From the IMG/VR virus record IMGVR_UViG_3300008262_000209, positions 1 through 59,705 of that record: a stretch of DNA of 59,705 nt. One strand, written 5' to 3'. Within the stretch, counting starts at the first letter, position 1. The number at the start of each line of letters is the position of its first letter. Of this stretch, positions 7,785-20,088 are shown one piece after another. This stretch comes from a virus. The notes under the pieces are model-generated. The model was not told the origin of the DNA and searched no databases. It worked only from the letters and a program-made list of their open reading frames with translations. A program made the position numbers and the translations under genes.

Positions 7785-9584
7785 TTATCCCTCGCAGGCT
7801 AAACAAGCATCTCCTTCGATCATAGCTTTCATATCAATTTCTTTAATGACTTCTCTTTCAATTCTCTTTGATACTTTATCCGCTTTACCAATCTTTTCGG
7901 AGCGGCAATAGTAAAGAGTTTTTAGACCTAACTTCCATGCCATAAAATGTACTGCATGTAGATATTTTACGTTTGCATCTGGTCTGAAGAAAAGATTAAT
8001 AGATTGTGCTTGATCTATATATTCCTGTCTATTTGCAGCGTGTTCAATGATCCAGCGCTGATCTATTTCCATAGATGTTTTGAATACATCTTTTGTCCAT
8101 CCATCCATCCATTCTAGATGTTGCACCGAACCATCATTTGCGATAATACTTGACCAGACTTCCTCATACCAACCATCCTTATGAGATTCTGCTTCTTTGC
8201 GAATAATTGAATCTAAATACTTGTTTTTATTTAAAGATGATCCGCTGAGCGTATCTTGTCTATATGCATTTGCTCGATAAGGTTCAACGCTAGGGCTAGT
8301 GTTGCCCATGATGATAGAAGAGCTAGCATTGGGTGCAATAGCCATGAGATGGCTGAAGCGGTTACCAGTACCTGTAGCATCCGGAGCTTCACCTCGTTCT
8401 TTCGCCAAGGCAATATTCGCTTCATTTAATTTTCCCCTGATGTGTTTGAAGATTTGTTTATTTCTTCCTATCGCCATCGGGCTTTCGAAGGCAATATTAT
8501 TCTTCTGTAAATAAGCATGGAAGCCAAGAGCCCCCACACCAATGCTGCGCTCTTGCTCAGCAGAGAACCTGGCTCTAGAAATAGCATCAGGAGCATTGTC
8601 AATAAAATACTGAAGTACGTTATCCAGCATCTCCGCGACGTCCCGAAGAAAAAGTTTGTTATCTTTCCACTCATCATAATACTCCAAATTAACAGACGAA
8701 AGGCAACAAACTGCAGTACGTTTCTTATCTGTAGGTAAAATAATTTCAGAACACAAATTAGATTGTCTAATACTAAGTCCCAGTTCTTTTTGGAACTTTG
8801 GCATGTGCCTGTTACTTGTATCAATAAAATGTAGATATGGTTCACCCGTCATCATTCTAATTTCGAGAATGCGCTGCCAAAGTTCTCTGGCAGAAATTGT
8901 ATCTCGAACCTCTCCAGAATGAGGATCTCTCAATTCCCAGGTATCATCTGCCTGAGAATCAATCATACACTTCTCTACCAAATTCATGAAATCATCTGTA
9001 ATGTTGATTCCGTGATGTAAATTCAACGCCCGCATATTAGGATCGCCTGTGGGCTTTCTCATCTCTAGATAAAGTAATATGTCAGGATGGTTAATGTCAA
9101 GATATGTAGCATAACTGCCGCGACGAGTGCGACCTTGTCTATACGCAAGCGAGGATGCATCATACGTTCGAAGATGAGGCATAATGCCAACTGACTTGTC
9201 ATCAGCAGAACGAATACCCAGTCCAATTCCAACTCCTCCACCTAGCATCGAAAGCCAGTTGACTTCCGAAAGTGTGTTGACAAGACCTTCTGCGCTATCA
9301 TCCAGATAGGGAAGAAAGCAACTAATAGGAAGGCCACGCTTACTACGCCCAAAAGAAAGAATAGGAGTAGAATAAGAAAGCCAGTGCCTAGAGCTGTAAT
9401 CGTAAAGGCGCTGAGCATGGTCTTTGTTAGATCCGAAAGCTTTTGAAACATAGGCAAACCTTTCTTGAGGAGATTGTTCTTCTTCCTTCATGTAACTATC
9501 TTTTAGTCTTTTAATACCCAACTCATCGAATAGTGTGTCTCTAGAATAATCGACAACAATCCCATGTACCATATTTTCTGCCAT
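7785..9584 (-). CDS. nrdA: Ribonucleotide reductase large subunit
   Basis: 599 residues, shorter than E. coli NrdA (761), because it begins directly at the catalytic barrel without the N-terminal ATP-cone. The class I catalytic residues are visible: C89 (LPISCF), N/C/E in SNLCSEIILP, the partner Cys in AVCCLSS, the radical-transfer tyrosine pair in TLYYCRS, and a C-terminal redox pair CLACEG. It reduces ribonucleoside diphosphates together with the NrdB at 5576-6536. Loss of the ATP-cone suggests insensitivity to dATP inhibition (inference). Confidence 0.95.
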   Translation of the reverse strand: MAENMVHGIVVDYSRDTLFDELGIKRLKDSYMKEEEQSPQERFAYVSKAFGSNKDHAQRLYDYSSRHWLSYSTPILSFGRSKRGLPISCFLPYLDDSAEGLVNTLSEVNWLSMLGGGVGIGLGIRSADDKSVGIMPHLRTYDASSLAYRQGRTRRGSYATYLDINHPDILLYLEMRKPTGDPNMRALNLHHGINITDDFMNLVEKCMIDSQADDTWELRDPHSGEVRDTISARELWQRILEIRMMTGEPYLHFIDTSNRHMPKFQKELGLSIRQSNLCSEIILPTDKKRTAVCCLSSVNLEYYDEWKDNKLFLRDVAEMLDNVLQYFIDNAPDAISRARFSAEQERSIGVGALGFHAYLQKNNIAFESPMAIGRNKQIFKHIRGKLNEANIALAKERGEAPDATGTGNRFSHLMAIAPNASSSIIMGNTSPSVEPYRANAYRQDTLSGSSLNKNKYLDSIIRKEAESHKDGWYEEVWSSIIANDGSVQHLEWMDGWTKDVFKTSMEIDQRWIIEHAANRQEYIDQAQSINLFFRPDANVKYLHAVHFMAWKLGLKTLYYCRSEKIGKADKVSKRIEREVIKEIDMKAMIEGDACLACEG

Positions 9585-9602
9585 TCTTTACTCCGGTTAT
9601 TA

Positions 9603-9848
9603 TTATTTTAAAGATTCGAAATTTTTCTTTTGTTCAGTATACCATTCATTCCATAGATGATAAAGTGTATAATTTGAAGAAACTGATTTCGCTACATCAC
9701 TAAGTTTTGCTTCCTCATTCAAGACAGATAAATCCTGACACGGTTGTCTTAGTTCTTCGGGTGCTGCGGGGAACTTCATAACTACAGGTACTGTGGTTGA
9801 GCAACCAACCAGAAACAGAGAAGTTAAAAATAGAAAAATTTTGTTCAT
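9603..9848 (-). CDS. Outer-membrane spanin-like lipoprotein (Rz1-like)
   Basis: 81 residues with a lipoprotein signal peptide ending in the lipobox LVGC (Cys ~16), then a short periplasmic segment rich in proline at its start. Its ATG overlaps the stop of the upstream membrane/coiled-coil protein by ATGA (9845-9848). The pair has the architecture of a two-component spanin that disrupts the outer membrane at lysis. The assignment rests on architecture, not on a conserved motif. Confidence 0.6.
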   Translation of the reverse strand: MNKIFLFLTSLFLVGCSTTVPVVMKFPAAPEELRQPCQDLSVLNEEAKLSDVAKSVSSNYTLYHLWNEWYTEQKKNFESLK

Positions 9849-10306
9849 TGTCCTTCTCCTTCTTTTACGTCTACTTTTGCTGCAGCGTCATTAACAGCTC
9901 TTACAAATTCTTTTGGAATGACGCAACTGTTATCATACTTTACAACTTCTCTATCGATATATTCTACAGTCTTTTGTCCCTTTTTCTCAATAAGTTTATT
10001 GACTGTTACAATTTTAGTTTTAATTTTAGTGTTTGTTACTTCGACTTTCTTTTCTACAACTTTAACTTTTTCTTCCATCTCAGCAACACGTTGTCTCCAT
10101 TCCATTTCAGTATCAAGACCCCCTTGCAGATAAACACCTGCTAGAAGAATAACCGTGCTTGCGATTTTAATTGTTTTAGAATATGTTCTGATTAATGGTA
10201 TAAACCCTAGGAAAAATCCGACGGTAAGACCAATAATACCTAACAGCGTGATTGCATGTACTACAAGTACCAGAAAAGAATCGGGTAAGAAATTAAGTAT
10301 CCACAT
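9845..10306 (-). CDS. Inner-membrane spanin-like protein (Rz-like)
   Basis: 153 residues: two hydrophobic segments (~10-35 and ~45-62), then a long charged coiled coil (~68-115, EEKVKVVEKKVEV), and a C-terminal SCVIPKEFVRAVNDAA segment like the ends of Rz-type proteins. It is followed by the lipoprotein with an ATGA overlap. Most i-spanins have one membrane segment, so the second is unusual; an alternative is a holin-like membrane protein. Confidence 0.55.
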   Translation of the reverse strand: MWILNFLPDSFLVLVVHAITLLGIIGLTVGFFLGFIPLIRTYSKTIKIASTVILLAGVYLQGGLDTEMEWRQRVAEMEEKVKVVEKKVEVTNTKIKTKIVTVNKLIEKKGQKTVEYIDREVVKYDNSCVIPKEFVRAVNDAAAKVDVKEGEGQ

Positions 10307-10312
10307 AATAGT

Positions 10313-10981
10313 TTACTCTTTAATCATTGGGAAAATAGAGGAAATGACTTCGGCACAAGCCTTTGCTATTTCCGCGTGTTCTTTTTGTGTTCCGTTTTCC
10401 GACCTAAGTTGTATATAATGTATCCAGCTCCGTAGAGTTCCGGACATATACAGTCGGCTAGTAGTAAGGCCTTCGGGCAGAACAGCCCTGGCCTGTTCTT
10501 TAGCTATACCATTATTTATGGCCCAAACGTAATTTTCCTTGGCCAATCTGATAATTTCTTGTTGTTTTTCTTGCCAGAGCCTTGAGATTTCTCTATGTTC
10601 AGTATTAGAAAAATTCATCTCTATGCTGTTCTGACGATTTTTCGTATCCTGCAATCTTGCTTCACGAGTTACAAATTCTAACTCCTGTACGGGGTCTGCA
10701 TATCTTTGGCTAAACTCTTGAAAACTAAAACTTCTGTGTCTAAGCATTTGTCTAGCAATATCTCGTGTGGTTATTATCTCAAGACAAACACTCACCATTT
10801 CCAATGGAGACCAGTGCTGATTTTTAATTAGATATCTGATTAATTTTTCAGAAGTTTCCGTATTAAGTTGGTTTGATGGATTTGAAACTCTTGCACAATA
10901 TGCCACCAAGTCTTGCATGTTATCAATATCCGCCGGCATTGTTCCTGCAGGTTCGGAATAGCTAATCAAATTTACTTTCAT
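10313..10981 (-). CDS. thyX: FAD-dependent thymidylate synthase
   Basis: 222 residues, normal for ThyX. The signature RHRSFSFQEFSQR occupies residues 81-93 (RHRxxSxxxxSxR). It methylates dUMP to dTMP using CH2-folate and NADPH/FAD, and so uses the product of the phage dCMP deaminase. The start overlaps the stop of the upstream 55-residue gene by ATGA (10978-10981). The N-terminal segment of ~20 residues is a little longer than minimal ThyX. Confidence 0.95.
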   Translation of the reverse strand: MKVNLISYSEPAGTMPADIDNMQDLVAYCARVSNPSNQLNTETSEKLIRYLIKNQHWSPLEMVSVCLEIITTRDIARQMLRHRSFSFQEFSQRYADPVQELEFVTREARLQDTKNRQNSIEMNFSNTEHREISRLWQEKQQEIIRLAKENYVWAINNGIAKEQARAVLPEGLTTSRLYMSGTLRSWIHYIQLRSENGTQKEHAEIAKACAEVISSIFPMIKE

Positions 10982-11145
10982 TTAATAATACCATCCCATC
11001 TAAAATTTCTATCACTTTTATTTTCTGAGTATTCTACTGCCGCAATCCAAGCTTCTTTTGCAGCTTCTTTTATTTGTATATCGCTGGAAGATTTATAGTA
11101 CTTATTCCACCAATCGTTAAACGCTCTTTCTTGTTCTATCGTCAT
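10978..11145 (-). CDS. Small conserved phage protein
   Basis: 55 residues, acidic and aromatic (AFNDWWNKYYKSS; AAKEAWIAAVEY), resembling small T4-like phage proteins with a WW...AAKEAW pattern. It lies between the 235-residue gene (2-base gap) and thyX (ATGA overlap), which supports it being translated. No function known. Confidence 0.7.
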   Translation of the reverse strand: MTIEQERAFNDWWNKYYKSSSDIQIKEAAKEAWIAAVEYSENKSDRNFRWDGIIK

Positions 11146-11147
11146 TT

Positions 11148-11855
11148 CTAGTCCCACAATCCTTGATAGTATTTTCCGAAAAGTCTAAAACCATTCTGCA
11201 TACGATCTTCGATCGCCTTTATTCCATCATAGTCACAAACATATGTGTGCTTAGGTCCATCTTTCATCGTATAAAATTTATGCTCTCCCTTTGGTACTTC
11301 TTTACCATCCGCATCAACGGGTGTCCAGATCATATCAATTTCCCCGGAACGGAAATTATCTTGCCAATCATCACTAACTTTATGCTCAAAGGCAAAGATC
11401 ATCTCATCAAGAACATAATCCCAACGCTTAAAATGATTATCATCTGTATCCCATTCATTTTTTCTAGGAGGAGCAGACGTTGATCTTAATTCTTCTGGTA
11501 CGTCATCATCGTCTACATAGGGAGAACCATGCTTAGTTTCTTTTAGTTGTTTTAGCATAGGTAGAACAATATGACTTAAAGTATTGTCCATACTCCAAGT
11601 ATCCCAACGATCAATTTTAACATAATCAATCTTGCGATCAATTTTATCTAACACCGATTGAATAGCTACAGAAATTGGATTTAAAAAGTCTGCTAGTTTA
11701 TCTACCCATTCAGGATGCTCGACATATTTGGCATCATCAATAATAGCACTACGATCACGACTGCACTTGGACCATTCAGTCCAGAAGAAAATGCGATCAA
11801 TTACTGTATATGGACTTATCCAATGATCTTTGTATTTGTTAATGTAAACCTTCAT
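11148..11855 (-). CDS. Conserved T4-like phage protein, unknown function
   Basis: 235 residues, soluble, tryptophan-rich and acidic (WISPYTVIDRIFFWTEW; EWDTDDNHFKRWDYVLDEM). It directly follows the primase gene with no gap. Similar proteins occur next to replication genes in marine T4-like phages, but no motif points to a function. Confidence 0.7.
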   Translation of the reverse strand: MKVYINKYKDHWISPYTVIDRIFFWTEWSKCSRDRSAIIDDAKYVEHPEWVDKLADFLNPISVAIQSVLDKIDRKIDYVKIDRWDTWSMDNTLSHIVLPMLKQLKETKHGSPYVDDDDVPEELRSTSAPPRKNEWDTDDNHFKRWDYVLDEMIFAFEHKVSDDWQDNFRSGEIDMIWTPVDADGKEVPKGEHKFYTMKDGPKHTYVCDYDGIKAIEDRMQNGFRLFGKYYQGLWD

Positions 11856-12878
11856 TTAGCACCTCTTCCATTCAGTGAATTTAATTTTTGCTTCAAGTCC
11901 CTGATATGTACTCTTTTTAATTATATCTAATGGTTTCTTACCAGCAAGCACCATGTCATTAATATCTTTTTCCACCAATGACTGAGGCCAGATAACTACT
12001 TTATATCCGCCGTCGATCATTTTATCTATTATTTTACAAACATCTTTATTGCGAGGTTGATTATCTAAAATAACTGTTAATTTATCTTTAGGCAAATCAA
12101 GTGTGTTAAGTTTAACAAATGCTGTTCCTGCTACTGCAATAGCGTTAGGCAAAAACAAACTATCAATAGGACCTTCAACTACAAAAATATCTTTTTCAGT
12201 ATTTACCTTATCTAAATTAAATGCGAGTATTTCATCTTCTTTAACTTTAATAGTCAAATATCTTAGAGTTTCTTTTCCTAATGCCCTGCAAGTAACTCCC
12301 GTCATTTGCCCATCTCTGTCATAAAAAGGAAGTACGAGTCTAGGCTCACTTGTTTCTATTTTGTTTTTATATTTTTCACTTAGTTGTTCTATGTTTTTAA
12401 CATTATCAATGAAGTATATATCCTCATACTTTTCTACAGGAATTTTTCTTTTTTCGCAAAACTTTACTGCAATATGATCCTCGGGTAAGGTATCTACTCT
12501 ATCTAAAATTTTATCAATAAGTCTTTCGGTTTTCTTTTCAAAAACAGGTTCAGCCATTTTAAATTTTTCCTCAACACTTTGATGAGGTTTATTTTTTGGA
12601 ATTCCTTGACCATATCTTTCTAAAGCATAATGATTATATTGTACATTAAAAAACTGTTTTAGAAATGAACCAAAGTGCATAGAAGCGCTGCAATTGTGAC
12701 ACTTATAATACAGTTCGTTCTTCGATGAGTAAAAGTATCCCCTTGCTCTATTTTTCTTTTTGGAAGAATCACCACAGATGATACATCTGCAATTATATAG
12801 ATGATCGCCCTTTTGTTTAAAAAGGGGCAGTTGTGAACTAACTAATTTTAAATATTTTAGATCGACAAATAAAGACAT
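11856..12878 (-). CDS. DNA primase (T4 gp61-like / DnaG-type)
   Basis: 340 residues. An N-terminal zinc-binding region (CRCIICGDSS ... YYKCHNCSAS) is followed by a Toprim-like catalytic core with the acidic motif IFVVEGPIDSLF and a DNQPRNKD segment matching the DxD-type metal site. It makes RNA primers for lagging-strand synthesis with the phage helicase. It is preceded by a consensus sigma70 promoter and a leader hairpin that includes its ribosome-binding site, suggesting early expression with translational control. Confidence 0.9.
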   Translation of the reverse strand: MSLFVDLKYLKLVSSQLPLFKQKGDHLYNCRCIICGDSSKKKNRARGYFYSSKNELYYKCHNCSASMHFGSFLKQFFNVQYNHYALERYGQGIPKNKPHQSVEEKFKMAEPVFEKKTERLIDKILDRVDTLPEDHIAVKFCEKRKIPVEKYEDIYFIDNVKNIEQLSEKYKNKIETSEPRLVLPFYDRDGQMTGVTCRALGKETLRYLTIKVKEDEILAFNLDKVNTEKDIFVVEGPIDSLFLPNAIAVAGTAFVKLNTLDLPKDKLTVILDNQPRNKDVCKIIDKMIDGGYKVVIWPQSLVEKDINDMVLAGKKPLDIIKKSTYQGLEAKIKFTEWKRC

Positions 12879-12900
12879 TTAGGCTCCTATATAAGCCTAA
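12879..12900 (-). promoter_or_regulatory. Leader hairpin over the primase ribosome-binding site
   Basis: A perfect 7-bp inverted repeat (TTAGGCT ... AGCCTAA) with an 8-base loop directly abuts the primase ATG. The GGAG Shine-Dalgarno (12884-12887) lies half in the loop and half in the stem, so the hairpin could limit ribosome access or serve as a protein-binding operator. Confidence 0.6.
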
Positions 12901-12929
12901 ATTATATTATATCACAGGTAGAATGTCAA
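12901..12929 (-). promoter_or_regulatory. Consensus sigma70 promoter for primase operon
   Basis: TTGACA (12924-12929), 17-base spacer, TATAAT (12901-12906) on the minus strand: a perfect host-type early promoter, placed between the end of the coiled-coil membrane gene and the primase leader. Confidence 0.85.
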
Positions 12930-12932
12930 GTG

Positions 12933-13232
12933 TTAAAATAGATTTTCCATTCTAATATGTGCCAGAACATAACCAGCAACCAAGGCCCCGCCCATAATCA
13001 TCCATCTCCATTTTTCGATTTTATTAATCTTATCCAAAAGTTCTCTGGTGTGTTGGGTGCTTGCCAAACTATGGTCATCTATCTTTTTCAATATCTTTTC
13101 ATTTTTTATTTCAAACGCCTCATCCAATTCATTTATTCTGGTGTGGAGAACTGAATAGTTATCATCAATTTTCTTTTCTATTTTCTCAAGATCATGAGTT
13201 AACGAATTAACCTGAGTTTCTAAAACAGACAC
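12933..13232 (-). CDS. Tail-anchored coiled-coil membrane protein
   Basis: 99 residues: a long N-terminal coiled coil (~residues 1-70, heptads with KIEKKIDDN) and one C-terminal transmembrane helix (MIMGGALVAGYVLA). The layout resembles XhlA-like haemolysin or lysis-accessory proteins. Function not established. Confidence 0.65.
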   Translation of the reverse strand: MSVLETQVNSLTHDLEKIEKKIDDNYSVLHTRINELDEAFEIKNEKILKKIDDHSLASTQHTRELLDKINKIEKWRWMIMGGALVAGYVLAHIRMENLF

Positions 13233-13254
13233 TCTAATATCTGTATCTAGATCT

Positions 13255-13782
13255 CTAAGAGGTATATCTTTTTTGCGCTTTTACACTAACAGGTACATCT
13301 TTTCCTAAACCTGCAATGCCAGGTGTAGCTGCTGCGTTATTTGCGGGAGCTGCTGCGACTGGACCATTTTCCTCAGTAAATTGCTTAAACGTAAACATCT
13401 TGTTCTTTTCCATAAGTGTTTCTAAATAAGCAACTTCTTCGTTAAGATTAGTATCTAGTCTTTTAAGATATTGTTCTTCTAAATTTATTGGTTCTTTATT
13501 ATTATTCAGATGTTCTTTAATTAGAGAATATGCCGCAGCTAAAGATACAATCTTTTTATTATCAATGGGCACTTTCTCTATTATTCTTTTTATTCTATAT
13601 ACTAATCTATGTAATAAAGTATAAGCGTCTCTATCTTCAACAGATTTAAGATCGCTCATCTTTTTTAATTCTTTGCCTTTGGTATCAATTATTCCGCGAC
13701 GAAATGCCTCAGTATTTTCAAAAGGAGTAACTAATAATGTTAAAATTCTATAAGCAATAATTGAATCTACAAATCGTCCCAT
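13255..13782 (-). CDS. Conserved virion-associated protein, unknown function
   Basis: 175 residues, helical (residues 1-125), then a FTFKQFTEENG segment at ~130-140 and a flexible Ala/Asn/Pro tail (APANNAAATPGIAGLGKD). An ANN/TPGIAGLG-type tail after a FxxFxEE segment is common in T4-like structural or scaffold-associated proteins. It starts 1 base after the end of the 129-residue gene. A structural role is plausible but unproven. Confidence 0.65.
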   Translation of the reverse strand: MGRFVDSIIAYRILTLLVTPFENTEAFRRGIIDTKGKELKKMSDLKSVEDRDAYTLLHRLVYRIKRIIEKVPIDNKKIVSLAAAYSLIKEHLNNNKEPINLEEQYLKRLDTNLNEEVAYLETLMEKNKMFTFKQFTEENGPVAAAPANNAAATPGIAGLGKDVPVSVKAQKRYTS

Positions 13783-13783
13783 A

Positions 13784-14173
13784 TTAGATTGTCTTTAAAG
13801 TTTCAAAAATTTTTTCGTCGATCGGTATGTCTATATCTAAAATTTCCACACCCGGTGATACTATAACTTTTAATGGCATATAATTTAGAAATACTAAAAA
13901 GGTTTTTATCTGAGGCCAAAACTTTTTCTCAAGTTTAAAAAATAACATTTTAGTTGTGGCTTCAACCCCAAACAAATTACCAAGAACTATAATGTGATTT
14001 AAAATTAATCTTTCTTTTAAATCTTTACCAACATTATGTTTTCTAAGTAATCTTTTTATATACTTAAATCTTTTTAAGTCATCATAAAATTCATCCATCC
14101 CCACACAACCAGGATTATCGTAATTTTTTACCGCAAACATAATAAAATTATCTTCAGTCAATTCAAATTGCAT
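13784..14173 (-). CDS. Conserved T4-like phage protein (DUF7207-like)
   Basis: 129 residues beginning with a LTEDNFIMFAVKNYDNPGC motif followed by DLKRFKYIKRLLRK, a pattern I recognise from widely conserved small proteins of T4-like phages. It lies 1 base after the subtilisin-like protease gene, at the end of the tail-fibre operon. Function unknown; the exact family name is from memory. Confidence 0.7.
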   Translation of the reverse strand: MQFELTEDNFIMFAVKNYDNPGCVGMDEFYDDLKRFKYIKRLLRKHNVGKDLKERLILNHIIVLGNLFGVEATTKMLFFKLEKKFWPQIKTFLVFLNYMPLKVIVSPGVEILDIDIPIDEKIFETLKTI

Positions 14174-14174
14174 A

Positions 14175-15764
14175 TTATTTTTCTAAAGTAAATGCTCCAT
14201 TGGTAATGGTTACAGGACCAACTAAATTACAATCTGATTCTATACCAAATGGATTATATAAAAATCTATTATTTCCGCCTAACAACGATCTTGTATTAGT
14301 GTAATCATTGTTGACATTCGAAGTATATATAACCGAATTACTTACTGCTTTTGTAACAAACCAGTTCTTTAAATTTGCAGGGGTTAATCCTGGATTTAAT
14401 TGTAAAACAAGTGCGCCTACTCCGCATACCTGCGGGGCTGCCATAGATGTACCGCTTAAATTAATTTGCTTAAAACCTGAATCTAAATTATATGAAACAT
14501 TGCTATATTCATTAATGTTACTTGTTGCACTTACTACGTTTGCACCCGGTGCCCAAATATCTATACCTGGCCCTGTTTCACTTGAATGTGCTTTTTGGTC
14601 TTGTACTGCGTTAAAAGTGATGGTATCAATATTTCCAACCTTTAATGCCTCATCATCATACGGACTAGACCCCCTATGATATTCATATGTGGAACCACCA
14701 GTTACAAAACTATTATTATAATCTACTCCTGATGGTACATCTATTTTATGATAATTATTTCCACCCGCAATTACAACATGTATTCCCTCATCTATTAATT
14801 CTTGTATATCTGTATCAACAGAACCCAATCTAAAATTAGTTACAAAGTTTCCTCCACTGGTCAAATTAACTAAGCCATAATTTGTCCAGCGGTATGCAGC
14901 ATCTCCTGTAGTACTTCCGTCAGTGTAAGTTGTTCCTCTATAGGTTACAGATGATACACTTGAATATGTTAAACTATATCCCCAACTCATATTAACAATG
15001 GTTGGTCTTCTAAATCCTGTTTTAGGATCTATTGGTTTTCTTCTATGCCAAAGTTTAATTACATCAAAGCAATCTGTAATGGAAATACCTGTGTTAGTAT
15101 CGCCTGCTCCCTCAAGACCATTAACCTTCAGGGAATATATTCTTGCATTTTTTGCCCAACCAAAAGTTTTGCCTGCAACAATTCCTGCTACGTGAGTTCC
15201 ATGGCCATCAAAATCTCTGTAATGATTTGCATTCTGTGTTCCACCTAAGCCACTTTCAGTATACCAATTTATTTGTTGTACTCTTGAGCTGCCCGCATCA
15301 TCTTTAAATTCAGGATGAGCAACTTCAATACCGCTATCTTGTATAACTACATCTACGCCTGTGCCATCTAAGATATACTTGTAAATATCATTTGCAGTAT
15401 TACCTGTGCCATAGACATTTGTTGCTTCGTTTATCCTTTTTAATCCCCAGTTTCTTCTGTCACCCGAAGAAGAATTTCCTTTTGAAAAGTCTCCTACCTG
15501 AAAAGCTCTTAGACCAATTTTTACATCGTCTCTTTGATCAGGGGGAATTTCAACCGAATAAACTCTAGAATCATTTTTTAAGTTTGCCGCTTCTTCATCT
15601 GTTAAAGAATAATGGCAACTACGTGAGCTACCATCTCTATTATTAATTATTTCTACTCGTCTAGATGGTACAAAGGAATCGTTTTCGCTCTCGTTTTCTA
15701 TTTGATTCCAGAAAGCGTCGTAATCCACACCTCGATTTAAGCTAACAATATATTCTTTATACAT
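14175..15764 (-). CDS. Subtilisin-like serine protease (S8 family)
   Basis: 529 residues. The S8 triad is complete: D143 (VIQDSGIEVAHPEF), H188 (FDGHGTHVAGIVAG) and S440 (NLSGTSMAAPQVCG), with an oxyanion Asn in the AGGNN segment near 336. Residues ~1-100 resemble an I9-type prodomain (IVSLNRGVDYDAFW; DEEAANLKNDSRVYSVE), and there is no signal peptide. Being inside the tail-fibre operon and overlapping the glycine-rich adhesin by 8 bases, it may be a virion-borne protease for processing fibres or degrading host surface proteins. Confidence 0.9.
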   Translation of the reverse strand: MYKEYIVSLNRGVDYDAFWNQIENESENDSFVPSRRVEIINNRDGSSRSCHYSLTDEEAANLKNDSRVYSVEIPPDQRDDVKIGLRAFQVGDFSKGNSSSGDRRNWGLKRINEATNVYGTGNTANDIYKYILDGTGVDVVIQDSGIEVAHPEFKDDAGSSRVQQINWYTESGLGGTQNANHYRDFDGHGTHVAGIVAGKTFGWAKNARIYSLKVNGLEGAGDTNTGISITDCFDVIKLWHRRKPIDPKTGFRRPTIVNMSWGYSLTYSSVSSVTYRGTTYTDGSTTGDAAYRWTNYGLVNLTSGGNFVTNFRLGSVDTDIQELIDEGIHVVIAGGNNYHKIDVPSGVDYNNSFVTGGSTYEYHRGSSPYDDEALKVGNIDTITFNAVQDQKAHSSETGPGIDIWAPGANVVSATSNINEYSNVSYNLDSGFKQINLSGTSMAAPQVCGVGALVLQLNPGLTPANLKNWFVTKAVSNSVIYTSNVNNDYTNTRSLLGGNNRFLYNPFGIESDCNLVGPVTITNGAFTLEK

Positions 15765-16826
15765 TTTCTGTAATTGTTTGTGGGAATGCTCTTAATTGAC
15801 CAGGCCAAATAATTCTTACCGCACCGTTTTTTCCGTCCTGTGCTGATCTAGAATCTCCACCTACTCCTCCACCTCCACCTGCACCATAATAGCCAAAAGA
15901 ACCACTTGAACCATCACCACCATCCACCGCAGCTACGGTTGAGGAACCACCCGTGCCACCTGCGCCATTGGGACCTGCGCCATAAATTCCTACACCACCT
16001 CCACCTGCTCCGGTGGCTACTCTAACAACATCGCTTCTAAAAGCTGAGCCTCCACCGCCTGCGCCGCCACCTGCTCCTGGTCCTCCAGCAAATCCTGCAG
16101 CAGAAGTTGGTGTGCCAGATGCCCTTTGACCACGTGCGCCATAGCCTCCTGTGCCAGTATAACCTGCAGCTCCGCCACCCCCAGGTCCTCTAAATCCTAA
16201 AACGGAAGTGTCGATTGAACCACCTACTCCGCCTGATGCCCCACCATTAAATACTCCCGATCTTCCCCCACCATCGCCATCCGCGGTTGAACCAATTACG
16301 ACTGTGGCAGCAGTTCTGGCACCTTTTGCCCCGCCCGTCGCAATGCAGGAAAATGCGCTAGATTGTCCACCATCTGTACTTACTTGTGTAGTTACTCTAT
16401 TCACTGTAATCTGACCGAATCCGCCTGCACCTACAACTATGGTATAGCTTTGTCCTGGTATAACGGAAATATTATTTCTGTAGGCAAGACCGCCGCCACC
16501 GCCGCCTCCACCTACGCCAATAAGATCAGAACCTGCATCACCGCCGCCGCCACCGCCTATGCATAAAACAGATACTGCGGTAACTCCTTCTGGACAAACC
16601 CAGGTGTAGGTTCCAGCCGAGGTAAATTCTTCCTGCCCATATATGTAGACAGATTTACCGTAAAAATTTTCTAGGGAAATAGTGCCGGATAGAATGCCGG
16701 CTAGACTTCGTACATCCGAATCATTAAGACTAACTATGGCTGCGGGTAATTTGCTTAATTCTAAATTTATAGATCTACCTGTAGAACTACCACCTAGACT
16801 AATTTCTCCGTCATTTAAAAGAGCCA

Positions 16827-16827
<1 letters not shown>
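15757..16827 (-). CDS. Glycine-rich tail fibre/adhesin
   Basis: 356 residues. An N-terminal ~70-residue segment (NDGEISLGGSSTGRSI; ISLENFYGKSV) is followed by a TSAGTYTWVCPEGVTAVSV strand leading into poly-glycine blocks (~90-345). It lies between the collagen-like fibre (1-base ATG/stop overlap) and the protease (8-base overlap). It is similar in design to the adhesins at 1-1737 but has a different N-terminal attachment module, so it may sit at a different point on the tail. Confidence 0.75.
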
Positions 16828-20069
<3,242 letters not shown>

Positions 20070-20088
20070 TTGATTCTTTATCTAATTC

